Shown here piece by piece: positions 1 through 6,169 of a DNA stretch of 11,367 nt (position 1 is its first letter; each line of letters opens with the position of its first letter). The position numbers were made by a program, and so were the translations under genes. The notes under the pieces were generated by a model that had not been told where the DNA came from, searched no databases, and worked only from the letters and a program-made list of their open reading frames with translations. This DNA is from Alphaproteobacteria bacterium (lineage in GTDB: Bacteria > Pseudomonadota > Alphaproteobacteria > SP197), in the NCBI GenBank assembly GCA_022822575.1, contig JAJEBJ010000107.1:1-11367 (forward strand), in the 5' to 3' direction.

Positions 1-165
1 GCACCAGTGCGCCTGTTCACCGACATCGTCGGGGATGGTGCCGTCCGGCGTGATTCCGATCTGGCCTGAGACATGCAGCTGCTTCATGCCACCCGGAACC
101 ACGACGCCGTGGCTGTAGTTCGACAGGGGTGGCGAAACACCATCAGGATTGAATCGTCTCAGCAT
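1..165 (-). CDS. RidA/YjgF-family protein, N-terminal part (cut by window edge)
   Basis: Reading leftward from an ATG at 165, an open frame of 55 codons continues past the window edge without a stop. The N-terminus contains the stretch LSNYSHGVVVPGG followed by LHVSGQIG and then a TPDG turn, the usual opening of the RidA/YER057c/UK114 family (full length about 125-150 aa). Family members hydrolyse reactive enamine/imine intermediates in the cytoplasm, but many paralogues have other or unknown substrates, and the catalytic Arg region lies outside the window. A GGGAG stretch at 176-180 sits 10 nt before the ATG. The start lies 28 nt after the gshA stop on the same strand, so the two genes are probably co-transcribed. 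The family call is fairly sure; the subfamily is not. Confidence 0.8.
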   Translation of the reverse strand, partial: MLRRFNPDGVSPPLSNYSHGVVVPGGMKQLHVSGQIGITPDGTIPDDVGEQAHWC

Positions 166-193
166 GGCCGTGGCACTCCCTTCATGCGCAGGA

Positions 194-1585
194 TCAGAAC
201 GAGAACTCGCTGAACACCGGATCGATGCTGCCTTCCCAGGCGTTCTCCCATCGATCCAGAAGGATCTCCGCCGGGGTCCTCCCCGACATCGCGATCTCCA
301 TCAGCGAATCGAGAAAGTGCACCTCGTCGAGGCTGCCGTCGTAGTAGCGCCGCCGGTAGAGGCCCTCACAGGAGATTTCCAGCATTTCGCGGGCGACATC
401 CTGGACGGTTCCCGACCTGAACGGCGCCTTCAGGCCGAGCCGCGGCACGTCCGCCTTCATCCGCACCTGCTCTTCCCAGGTCCAGTCCCGCACCATCTCC
501 CAGGCCGCATCGAGTTGCGATTCCACGTAGAACAACCCGGTCCAGAGCGCGGGCAGGGCACAGATGCGCCGCCAGCTGGCGCCGTCGGCGCCGCGCACTT
601 CCATGTACTTCTTGATCCGGACGTCCGGGAACAGCGTGGTGAGGTGGTCTTCCCAATCTGAGAGCGTCGGGATTTCGCCCGGCAGGGCGGGCAGGCGGCC
701 CGCCATGAAATCGCGGAACGACTGGCCCGAGGCGTCGACATACTGTCCGTCACGCAGCACGAAGTACATCGGCACATCGAGAGCGTAGTCGACGTAGCGC
801 TCGAAGCCGAACCCGTCCTCGGTGACGAACTTCAGCAATCCGCTGCGGTCATTGTCGGTATCGGTCCAGATGTGGGCGCGCATTGACAGGTAGCCGTTCG
901 GCTTTCCCTCGCTGAAGGGCGAGTTGGCGAAGAGCGCGGTGGTCACCGCCTGCAGGGCCTGGGCGACCCTGAACTTCTTCACCATGTCCGCCTCGGAGCC
1001 GAAATCCAGATTGGCCTGGATGGTGCAGGTGCCGACCATCATGTCGAGGCCCATGGTCCCCACCTTCTGCATGTACTCCCGCATGATCCGGTAGCGCCCC
1101 TTGGGCATCCACGGCACATCCTGCCGGCGGTCGAGAGGTCGGAGACCCAGACCGAGGAAGATGATGCCGAGTTCCTCGGCGACTTCCTGGCACTGGTCCA
1201 GGTGGGCATTCACCTCGCGACAGGCTTCATGGAGTGTCTTCAGGGGCGCGCCGGAGAGTTCAACCTGGCCGCCCGGCTCCAGGGAAACGTGCTGCCTGTC
1301 CTTCTTCAGCCCTATGACGTGGTCTCCCTCCATGAGCGGTTGCCAGCCGAATCGCTGCAGCTCCTCGAGGATGACGCGGATGCCGTTGGGAGCATCGTAC
1401 GACAGCGGCGCGCGGGTAACGGCGTCGTAGGCGAACTTCTCGTGCTCCGTGCCGACCCGCCACTCCTCGGGCGGCTTGCATCCCGATTCCAGATGCTCGA
1501 CGAGCTGGCTGCGGCACGTGACCGGCGTGGTGTTCTGTGCGGAAGGTATGGACACGGTCGTTAGGGCTCCCCGGGCGGCGCGCAC
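194..1585 (-). CDS. gshA: Glutamate-cysteine ligase, plant/alphaproteobacterial type
   Basis: This enzyme makes gamma-glutamylcysteine from glutamate, cysteine and ATP, the first step of glutathione synthesis in the cytoplasm. The protein is 463 aa, close to the 450-460 aa usual in alphaproteobacteria. It carries the N-terminal motif RVGTEHEKF (about residues 43-51), then SLEPGGQVELSG (101-112), both typical of the GCS2 family branch shared with plants. The C-terminus ends in a typical short acidic/aromatic tail (DPVFSEFSF). The start is uncertain. GTG at 1585 has a GCGGGA stretch a few nt upstream. A second GTG at 1555 would remove 10 residues and has GGAG about 11 nt upstream. No ATG start fits. 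It is divergent from ubiA and sits 28 nt ahead of the RidA-family gene. Nothing suggests truncation. Confidence 0.95.
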   Translation of the reverse strand: MRAARGALTTVSIPSAQNTTPVTCRSQLVEHLESGCKPPEEWRVGTEHEKFAYDAVTRAPLSYDAPNGIRVILEELQRFGWQPLMEGDHVIGLKKDRQHVSLEPGGQVELSGAPLKTLHEACREVNAHLDQCQEVAEELGIIFLGLGLRPLDRRQDVPWMPKGRYRIMREYMQKVGTMGLDMMVGTCTIQANLDFGSEADMVKKFRVAQALQAVTTALFANSPFSEGKPNGYLSMRAHIWTDTDNDRSGLLKFVTEDGFGFERYVDYALDVPMYFVLRDGQYVDASGQSFRDFMAGRLPALPGEIPTLSDWEDHLTTLFPDVRIKKYMEVRGADGASWRRICALPALWTGLFYVESQLDAAWEMVRDWTWEEQVRMKADVPRLGLKAPFRSGTVQDVAREMLEISCEGLYRRRYYDGSLDEVHFLDSLMEIAMSGRTPAEILLDRWENAWEGSIDPVFSEFSF

Positions 1586-1628
1586 GATATCCCGCGTTCA
1601 GGGCCCTTGCAAAGAAGGCCGGCGGACG

Positions 1629-1654
1629 GACAATGTCGAAGGCAGGGCATTGTC
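1629..1654. promoter_or_regulatory. Inverted repeat in the gshA-ubiA divergent gap
   Basis: A perfect 7-bp inverted repeat, GACAATG at 1629-1635 and CATTGTC at 1648-1654, is separated by 12 nt in the 95-bp gap between the divergent gshA and ubiA starts. It could be an operator for a dimeric regulator. It also overlaps a weak sigma70-like pair for ubiA, TTGCAA (1607-1612) and GACAAT (1629-1634) with a 16-nt spacer. Both readings are inferences from spacing alone. Confidence 0.25.
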
Positions 1655-1680
1655 GCGCGCCATCCCGGGAGTCACCTGAA

Positions 1681-2589
1681 ATGAGCCGGCGTCCGTTCTC
1701 CGGGGAGTGGGTCATGACGCGGGCACCCGCATCATGGCAACCATGGCTGCGTCTGGCGCGCGTGGACAGGCCTGCGGGTTTCTGGCTCCTGATGTGGCCC
1801 TGCTGGTGGGCAGTCGCCATGGCGTCGCCGGGATGGCCGGACTGGACGCTCCTCGGTCTCTTCGCCGCCGGGGCCGTGGTGATGCGATCAGCAGGCTGCA
1901 TCGTCAACGACATGGCCGACCGGCGGATCGACGCCAGGGTGGAGCGTACCCGCGACCGGCCGCTGGCCAGCGGCGCCATCACGCTGCCGGGCGCCCTGGC
2001 CTTCCTTGGCCTGCTGCTTGCAGCGGGCCTGGTCGTGCTGCTCCAGTTCAACCAGGCGGCGATCATCACGGGCATCGCCTCGCTAGGCCTCGTGGTCATC
2101 TATCCGTTCATGAAGCGCGTCACCTACTGGCCGCAGTTCTTTCTCGGTCTCGCCTTCAGCTGGGGGGCCCTGGTGGGCTGGGTTGCGGTGAGAGGCGCCA
2201 TCTCGCCAGAGCCCCTGGTGCTTTATCTCGCCGCCATCGCATGGACGATCGGCTACGACACGATCTATGCCCACCAGGACAAGGCGGACGACATCAAGGT
2301 CGGCGTGAAGTCGACGGCCCTTGCCTTCGGCGAAAACTCCAAGCCCCTCACCGGTCTCTTCTACGCCGTCTTCGTTGCCGGGGTGGCCCTGGCCGGTTAC
2401 CTGACTGGAACCGGGTGGCCCTTCCTGGTGTTCCTCGCCATCGCTGCCGCCGATCTGGCAAGACAGCTCGTCACCGTCGATCTCGACGACCCGGCTTCGT
2501 GCCACAAGGCCTTCGTCGCCAACAACCGGATCGGCCTCATGGTCTTTGCCGGATTCGTCCTCGGCCGTCTCGTCCCGGTCACGCCGTAA
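1681..2589 (+). CDS. ubiA: 4-hydroxybenzoate polyprenyltransferase (UbiA)
   Basis: This membrane enzyme attaches the polyprenyl tail to 4-hydroxybenzoate in ubiquinone synthesis. The 302-aa protein is highly hydrophobic, with about eight to nine membrane segments. Both aspartate-rich Mg-diphosphate motifs are present: NDMADRRID (76-84) and DKADD (200-204). YPFMKR (141-146) and the GYDTIYA stretch just before the second motif match UbiA of E. coli. The chosen ATG at 1681 has GGGAG at 1667-1671, 9 nt upstream. A second in-frame ATG at 1714 has GGGGAG only 6 nt upstream and is a real alternative; it would remove 11 residues without touching any motif. The gene is divergent from gshA. Its 3' end overlaps the convergent Rieske oxygenase gene by 11 bp. 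Confidence 0.95.
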   Translation: MSRRPFSGEWVMTRAPASWQPWLRLARVDRPAGFWLLMWPCWWAVAMASPGWPDWTLLGLFAAGAVVMRSAGCIVNDMADRRIDARVERTRDRPLASGAITLPGALAFLGLLLAAGLVVLLQFNQAAIITGIASLGLVVIYPFMKRVTYWPQFFLGLAFSWGALVGWVAVRGAISPEPLVLYLAAIAWTIGYDTIYAHQDKADDIKVGVKSTALAFGENSKPLTGLFYAVFVAGVALAGYLTGTGWPFLVFLAIAAADLARQLVTVDLDDPASCHKAFVANNRIGLMVFAGFVLGRLVPVTP

Positions 2590-3706
2590 CGGACTTCAGC
2601 GAGTCGAGCACCATGGACTGGAAGAAGTGCACGTGGTGTTCGCTGTATTCGGGGTGATCCCGGTCAACGACGAACCGTCCCTGGTGATAGCCAAGCGAGT
2701 GCAGACCCTGCTGGACATTCTCGCAGAGCCGGACATCCTCCGCCACGAGAACGGTGCGGACATAGTCCATGAACCGCATCTCGAGGTCGGAGGGTTCCCG
2801 GGACGTGAAGTAGAAGTCCCAGCGCTCGCGCGTGGTTTCGGGGCCGGTGGGAAGAACCTGGAACATCGCCAGGTGGGGGCTGCCCGGATACATCAGGGGG
2901 ATCGCCGTCGGCCAGATGTAGCCGAAGAGGGCTTCCTGCTGTTCGACATCCTTCGCATCGAGACGATAGGCGCTGTTGTCGAGATCCCTGGCAGCGATCC
3001 TGTGGCTGAAGGTGATGCCGTCATCGGACCAGACGGCCTGGCCGTCGTAGTCGACGAGTTCCATCAGTGACCGGTGATTGGCATCGCAGTGGTAGCACTC
3101 GTGGTTGTTGTCGATCACCGTCTTCCAGTTCGCCGCCACGTCGACTTCCCAGCGACAGGCCCGCACCAGGTCCGGCAACCGCGGACAGGCGCGGTGCATG
3201 TCCTCGAGAAAGCGCCCCGCCTGGTCGATGAGGGGGATCGCTCCGGCATCGAGATTGACAAAGAGGAAGCCGCCATAGTCCTCGAGACGCACGGGCTTGA
3301 GGTCGGCGTTCCCTGCCGTCCAGTCTTTCAGGGGTTCGCATCCCCGGCCGCCCCGAAAGCGGCCGTTGGTGCCGTAGGTCCACTGATGATACGGGCAGGT
3401 GATGAAGGCCCTGTTGCCGCAGCCCTCGAGCAGCGGATGGGCGCGGTGGCTGCACACGTTGTGAAAGGCGCGCAAGACGCGATCGTGGCCCCTGATGACG
3501 AGAACGTTCTGATCAACGATCCTGCCGGTGAGGTAGTCGCCGCGCCGGGGCAGGTCGCTGACATGTCCCAGGTACCACCAGGTTCGGTAGAAGATCGCCT
3601 CGTGCTCGAGGCGCCAGATGGCGGGATCCCGGTACCAGTTCGAGGGCAGCGTGGCGGAGTCCTCGGCAGAGACGCCAAAGCCACCGGCATCGAGCGTGCT
3701 TGTCAT
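2579..3706 (-). CDS. Rieske non-haem iron oxygenase, alpha subunit, quaternary-amine demethylase type
   Basis: Rieske oxygenases activate O2 with electrons from a partner reductase. The 375-aa protein has an N-terminal Rieske [2Fe-2S] domain with C85-x-H87 and C104-x2-H107, inside CSHR and CPYHQW. The C-terminal catalytic domain has H206 and H211 in HECYHCDANH and probably D324 in AEDVRLCEN as the third iron ligand. The residue that bridges the Rieske and iron centres, Asp in classical ring-hydroxylating dioxygenases, is here Glu (E203). Glu at this place is known from the carnitine oxygenase CntA and related amine demethylases such as glycine betaine monooxygenase GbcA. Substrate is therefore inferred to be a methylated amine, supported by the two demethylase-like flavoproteins upstream. 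No reductase gene is seen. The ATG overlaps the kinase stop (ATGA) and has a strong GAGGAG ribosome site. An aromatic substrate is less likely but not excluded. Confidence 0.88.
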   Translation of the reverse strand: MTSTLDAGGFGVSAEDSATLPSNWYRDPAIWRLEHEAIFYRTWWYLGHVSDLPRRGDYLTGRIVDQNVLVIRGHDRVLRAFHNVCSHRAHPLLEGCGNRAFITCPYHQWTYGTNGRFRGGRGCEPLKDWTAGNADLKPVRLEDYGGFLFVNLDAGAIPLIDQAGRFLEDMHRACPRLPDLVRACRWEVDVAANWKTVIDNNHECYHCDANHRSLMELVDYDGQAVWSDDGITFSHRIAARDLDNSAYRLDAKDVEQQEALFGYIWPTAIPLMYPGSPHLAMFQVLPTGPETTRERWDFYFTSREPSDLEMRFMDYVRTVLVAEDVRLCENVQQGLHSLGYHQGRFVVDRDHPEYSEHHVHFFQSMVLDSLKSVTA

Positions 3707-4944
3707 GGGCGCTGCTCCTCTTCCCCGGCGGCCGGCCGGGGCATGCTCACCTCGAAGAGCGCGCCGCCGCCTGGCCTCTCGAGGCAGACTGCGTCACCAC
3801 CGTAGCGCCTCGCAATGCGCCGCACCAGATAGAGACCGAGACCGGCGCCCTTGCCATCGGCCGCGAAGGAGCGGAACGGTTCGAAGATGCTCTCCCTCAT
3901 GGATTCGCTGACCCCCGGACCCCTGTCGGCGACACGAAGACGCACCCGTGGCCCGTCAGCCGCCACATCGACGCTCACCGGACTTCCCGCAGCATGACGC
4001 CGCGCATTGCCGAGGAGAATGCGCACGAGGTGGCGGACCAGGTGCTCCTCGGCCGCGATGACGGCCGTGCCGCCGGAGAATGCGACCTCGGAGCGGGCCG
4101 CCTCCTCGGCGGCGAGTGCGCCGAGATCGATCTCGTCGAGACGGGCCGGACCCTGCTCGATCTCGAGGCGGCTGCCGAGCAGGATCTCGTCGATCAGCTG
4201 ATCGAGTTCCGCGATGTCGCACTCGATCCTGGCGACAAGATGTGGATCCGCATGGTCGGCAAGCAACCCCGTGGCCATGGCGATCCTCGCCAGCGGGGAT
4301 CGCAGTTCATGGGATGCTGCCGCCAGGGTGTTGCGCTGCGCCTCGACCAGATCCTCGATTCGGCCGGCCGCCTGGTTGAAGCTCGTCGCCAGGGCGGCGA
4401 TTTCGTCCCTGCCCTCGACCTTGACACGCGCAGAGAGGTCCCCTGATCCCAGGGCCTCGACCCTGGATTTCAGCCGCTCGAGACGGCCAGCGAGGCGGCG
4501 CGACAGGGGCCAGGCGCCGATGGCGGCGGCAAGGGCGAGAAGCCCGGGAACGAGAATGAACCCGGCTCCGGCGATGCCATCCCTTCTCGCCCGGTCAACC
4601 TCCAGGGTCCGGCCGTCGGGAAGCATGATGGCGTGCGTGCGGCCCCACCGCTCCTCTTCGCGATGACCAGGGCCGGAACTCCCCAGGACACGGCCGTTGG
4701 GTGCAAGCAGGGTGAAATGGGCATCGAAGTGTCCCGCCAATCCGGCAAGGTGCGCATCGACCTGCTCCCGTGGCGCGCCGACCGGCGGCAGAACCTCCTC
4801 GAGGTAGGCGCCCATGCCCCGGACCAGTTCGCCTGGCCGGTGATCACCGGGGATGAACCACCATGCAAGGGCTGTCAGCAGGCCAAACAGGACGATGATG
4901 GAAAGGAACGTGAGATAGACCTGGAAGAAGAGGCGCCGCCTCAC
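3703..4944 (-). CDS. Sensor histidine kinase, CpxA/EnvZ-like
   Basis: This inner-membrane sensor kinase phosphorylates the response regulator encoded just upstream. The 413-aa protein has a first membrane segment (about 9-31), a short periplasmic domain (about 32-122), a second membrane segment (about 123-145) and a HAMP linker (about 145-200). The dimerisation/phosphoacceptor helix has H212 in SHELRSPL. The ATPase domain has an N-box around N313 (LLGNARRH), G1 at DRGPGV (340-345), an F-box FEPF (354-357) and G2 GAGLGL (366-371). All kinase motifs are intact. The start is GTG, overlapping the regulator stop by 4 nt (GTGA). Its own stop overlaps the oxygenase ATG by 4 nt. The signal sensed is unknown; a Spy/CpxP-like gene at the head of the operon suggests an envelope stress or metal signal. 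Confidence 0.93.
   Translation of the reverse strand: MRRRLFFQVYLTFLSIIVLFGLLTALAWWFIPGDHRPGELVRGMGAYLEEVLPPVGAPREQVDAHLAGLAGHFDAHFTLLAPNGRVLGSSGPGHREEERWGRTHAIMLPDGRTLEVDRARRDGIAGAGFILVPGLLALAAAIGAWPLSRRLAGRLERLKSRVEALGSGDLSARVKVEGRDEIAALATSFNQAAGRIEDLVEAQRNTLAAASHELRSPLARIAMATGLLADHADPHLVARIECDIAELDQLIDEILLGSRLEIEQGPARLDEIDLGALAAEEAARSEVAFSGGTAVIAAEEHLVRHLVRILLGNARRHAAGSPVSVDVAADGPRVRLRVADRGPGVSESMRESIFEPFRSFAADGKGAGLGLYLVRRIARRYGGDAVCLERPGGGALFEVSMPRPAAGEEEQRP
3715..3720 (-). promoter_or_regulatory. Strong ribosome binding site for the Rieske oxygenase
   Basis: GAGGAG lies 8 nt before the oxygenase ATG and inside the last codons of the histidine kinase (the EEEQRP tail). The response regulator and kinase in the same operon have GTG starts with only weak sites. 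The oxygenase can therefore be translated more strongly than its regulators from one mRNA, which is an inference from site strength. Confidence 0.6.
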
Positions 4945-5627
4945 CCTGCGTCGTCCCGCTGGCCGGTGAAGAGATACCCGGCGCCCCGCAACGTGACGAT
5001 CCGTCGCGGATTCCCCGGATCATCCTCGATCGCCGCCCTGATTCTCGAGACATGCACGTCGATGCTCCGGTCGAAAGCCTCGAGGGAGGTGCCCCGCACC
5101 CTTTCCATCAGCTGATCACGGCTGAGGACACGTCCGGCATTCGCTGCCAGGGCGAGGAGCAGGTCGAACTGATGACCCGTCAGGGCGCGCTCCTCGCCGT
5201 CAAGGGTCACCCTGCGTGTCGAGCGGTCGATCACCAGGCGGCCAAACCGCATGATGTCGGGGGTCGACGTGCGCCGGCGAAGGATGGCGCGCAGGCGCGC
5301 CAGGAGTTCGCGCGGATTGAACGGCTTGGCGAGGTAGTCGTCGGCGCCGATCTCGAGGCCGACGATACGGTCCTCTTCGGCGCCACGGGCCGTCAGCATC
5401 AGGACGGGAACGTCCGAACGTGCCCTGATGGCCCGGCAGACATCGAGTCCGTCGGCATCGGGAAGCATGAGATCGAGGATGACCGCATCGAACCCGCCCC
5501 TTGCTGCGGCGGCAAGGCCCCTGGCGGCGCTGGCATGGTGTTCCAGGGTCATGCCCGCCCGTGCCAGATAGACCTTCACCATCCCGGCAAGGTCCCGGTC
5601 ATCCTCGATCATCAGCAGGTGGGTCAC
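4941..5627 (-). CDS. OmpR/CpxR-class response regulator
   Basis: This cytoplasmic DNA-binding regulator is the presumed partner of the adjacent kinase. The 228-aa protein has a receiver domain (about 3-115) with the acidic pocket E8-D9-D10, phosphoacceptor D52 (in LDLMLPDADG), T79 and K101 (in KPFNP). A winged-helix C-terminal domain (about 124-221) ends in the typical VTLRGAGYLF wing. Length and layout are normal for the OmpR family. The start codon is GTG and overlaps the stop of the Spy/CpxP-like gene by 4 nt (GTGA). No good Shine-Dalgarno is seen before it, so translation probably depends on reinitiation after the upstream gene. A likely target is the 10-bp-phased repeat at 6133-6160 ahead of this operon (inference). 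Confidence 0.94.
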   Translation of the reverse strand: MTHLLMIEDDRDLAGMVKVYLARAGMTLEHHASAARGLAAAARGGFDAVILDLMLPDADGLDVCRAIRARSDVPVLMLTARGAEEDRIVGLEIGADDYLAKPFNPRELLARLRAILRRRTSTPDIMRFGRLVIDRSTRRVTLDGEERALTGHQFDLLLALAANAGRVLSRDQLMERVRGTSLEAFDRSIDVHVSRIRAAIEDDPGNPRRIVTLRGAGYLFTGQRDDAG

Positions 5628-6076
5628 GGGCGCTCGTGACGTTGCATGTGCTCGACAAGTGTTCGGCGCTGTTCGGGCGTGAGCACATCCGCCACATCGG
5701 CAAGGGCGGTGACGAGACGCCTGGAGACCTGATCCATGGTCTCCATTCTCTGCTGGCGCAGCTCCTCCAGCGCCTGGCGGTCGACGGTCTCCTCTCCAAG
5801 GGTGGTGATGAGCGTCTGCCGGGTCTCGCGGTAGAGGCCGCGCAATTCCTTCATGTCGGCAACCGCCGCCTGGACGATTCCGGCGACCTCCGCGCGCTGG
5901 CCATCGCTCGCGTCGACCTTGTCCAGCATGCGGTCAATGCGTTTCTCCGCGAACCGTTCAATGTCGTGGCCATGGAACGCGAAGGAAGCGGCACCGACGG
6001 CAACGATAATGCCGAGGGCAATGCCTCCGGCGATCCACCAGCGGCGGCGACGGGGTTTGTGAGTCGTGTCGGTCAT
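5624..6076 (-). CDS. Spy/CpxP-like periplasmic protein
   Basis: The protein is 150 aa, with a basic N-terminus (KPRRRRWW), one hydrophobic segment (about 13-34) and a helical, charged periplasmic part. The C-terminal LTPEQ at 132-136 matches the LTxxQ motif of the Spy/CpxP family. A degenerate earlier copy may be present at ASDGQ (56-60). In that family the proteins act as periplasmic chaperones or as feedback inhibitors of the sensor kinase, and some bind metals. A small FHGHD cluster follows the membrane segment. A signal peptidase site (SFA, residues 31-33) is possible, but the segment could also stay as an anchor. The ATG has AGGGA about 7 nt upstream. It is the first gene of a four-gene block and its stop overlaps the regulator GTG. 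The gene order CpxP, CpxR, CpxA supports the call. Confidence 0.8.
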   Translation of the reverse strand: MTDTTHKPRRRRWWIAGGIALGIIVAVGAASFAFHGHDIERFAEKRIDRMLDKVDASDGQRAEVAGIVQAAVADMKELRGLYRETRQTLITTLGEETVDRQALEELRQQRMETMDQVSRRLVTALADVADVLTPEQRRTLVEHMQRHERP

Positions 6077-6132
6077 GGGTCGGTCCCTGTTCCGGTGAGG
6101 AGACTCATCATGAACGCCGTCGATGTCCCGAC

Positions 6133-6160
6133 TGTTGCCCTTGTGTAAAGTTGTGTTGCC
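6133..6160. promoter_or_regulatory. Candidate OmpR-family operator upstream of the Spy/CpxP-like operon
   Basis: In the 93-bp gap before the Spy/CpxP-like ATG, TTGTGT occurs at 6141-6146 and again at 6151-6156, exactly 10 bp apart. An outer repeat TGTTGCC occurs at 6133-6139 and 6154-6160, 21 bp apart, so all copies fall on one helix face. Tandem half-sites with 10-11 bp phasing are typical for OmpR-family regulators. The element lies 65-80 bp before the start codon. On the minus strand a weak -10-like CATGAT (6112 to 6107) follows with no good -35, consistent with an activated promoter. Autoregulation by the operon's own regulator is inferred. Confidence 0.45.
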
Positions 6161-6169
6161 GGACTTGAC

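Noticed and set aside
1260..2099. 279-aa minus-strand frame spanning the gshA-ubiA gap
   Set aside because: It runs out of frame through gshA and antisense through ubiA, and the product is low-complexity Arg/Ala/Pro-rich.
3074..4446. Two long plus-strand frames (243 and 248 aa) across the Rieske oxygenase and kinase genes
   Set aside because: They lie opposite genes with intact catalytic motifs and have no family features of their own.
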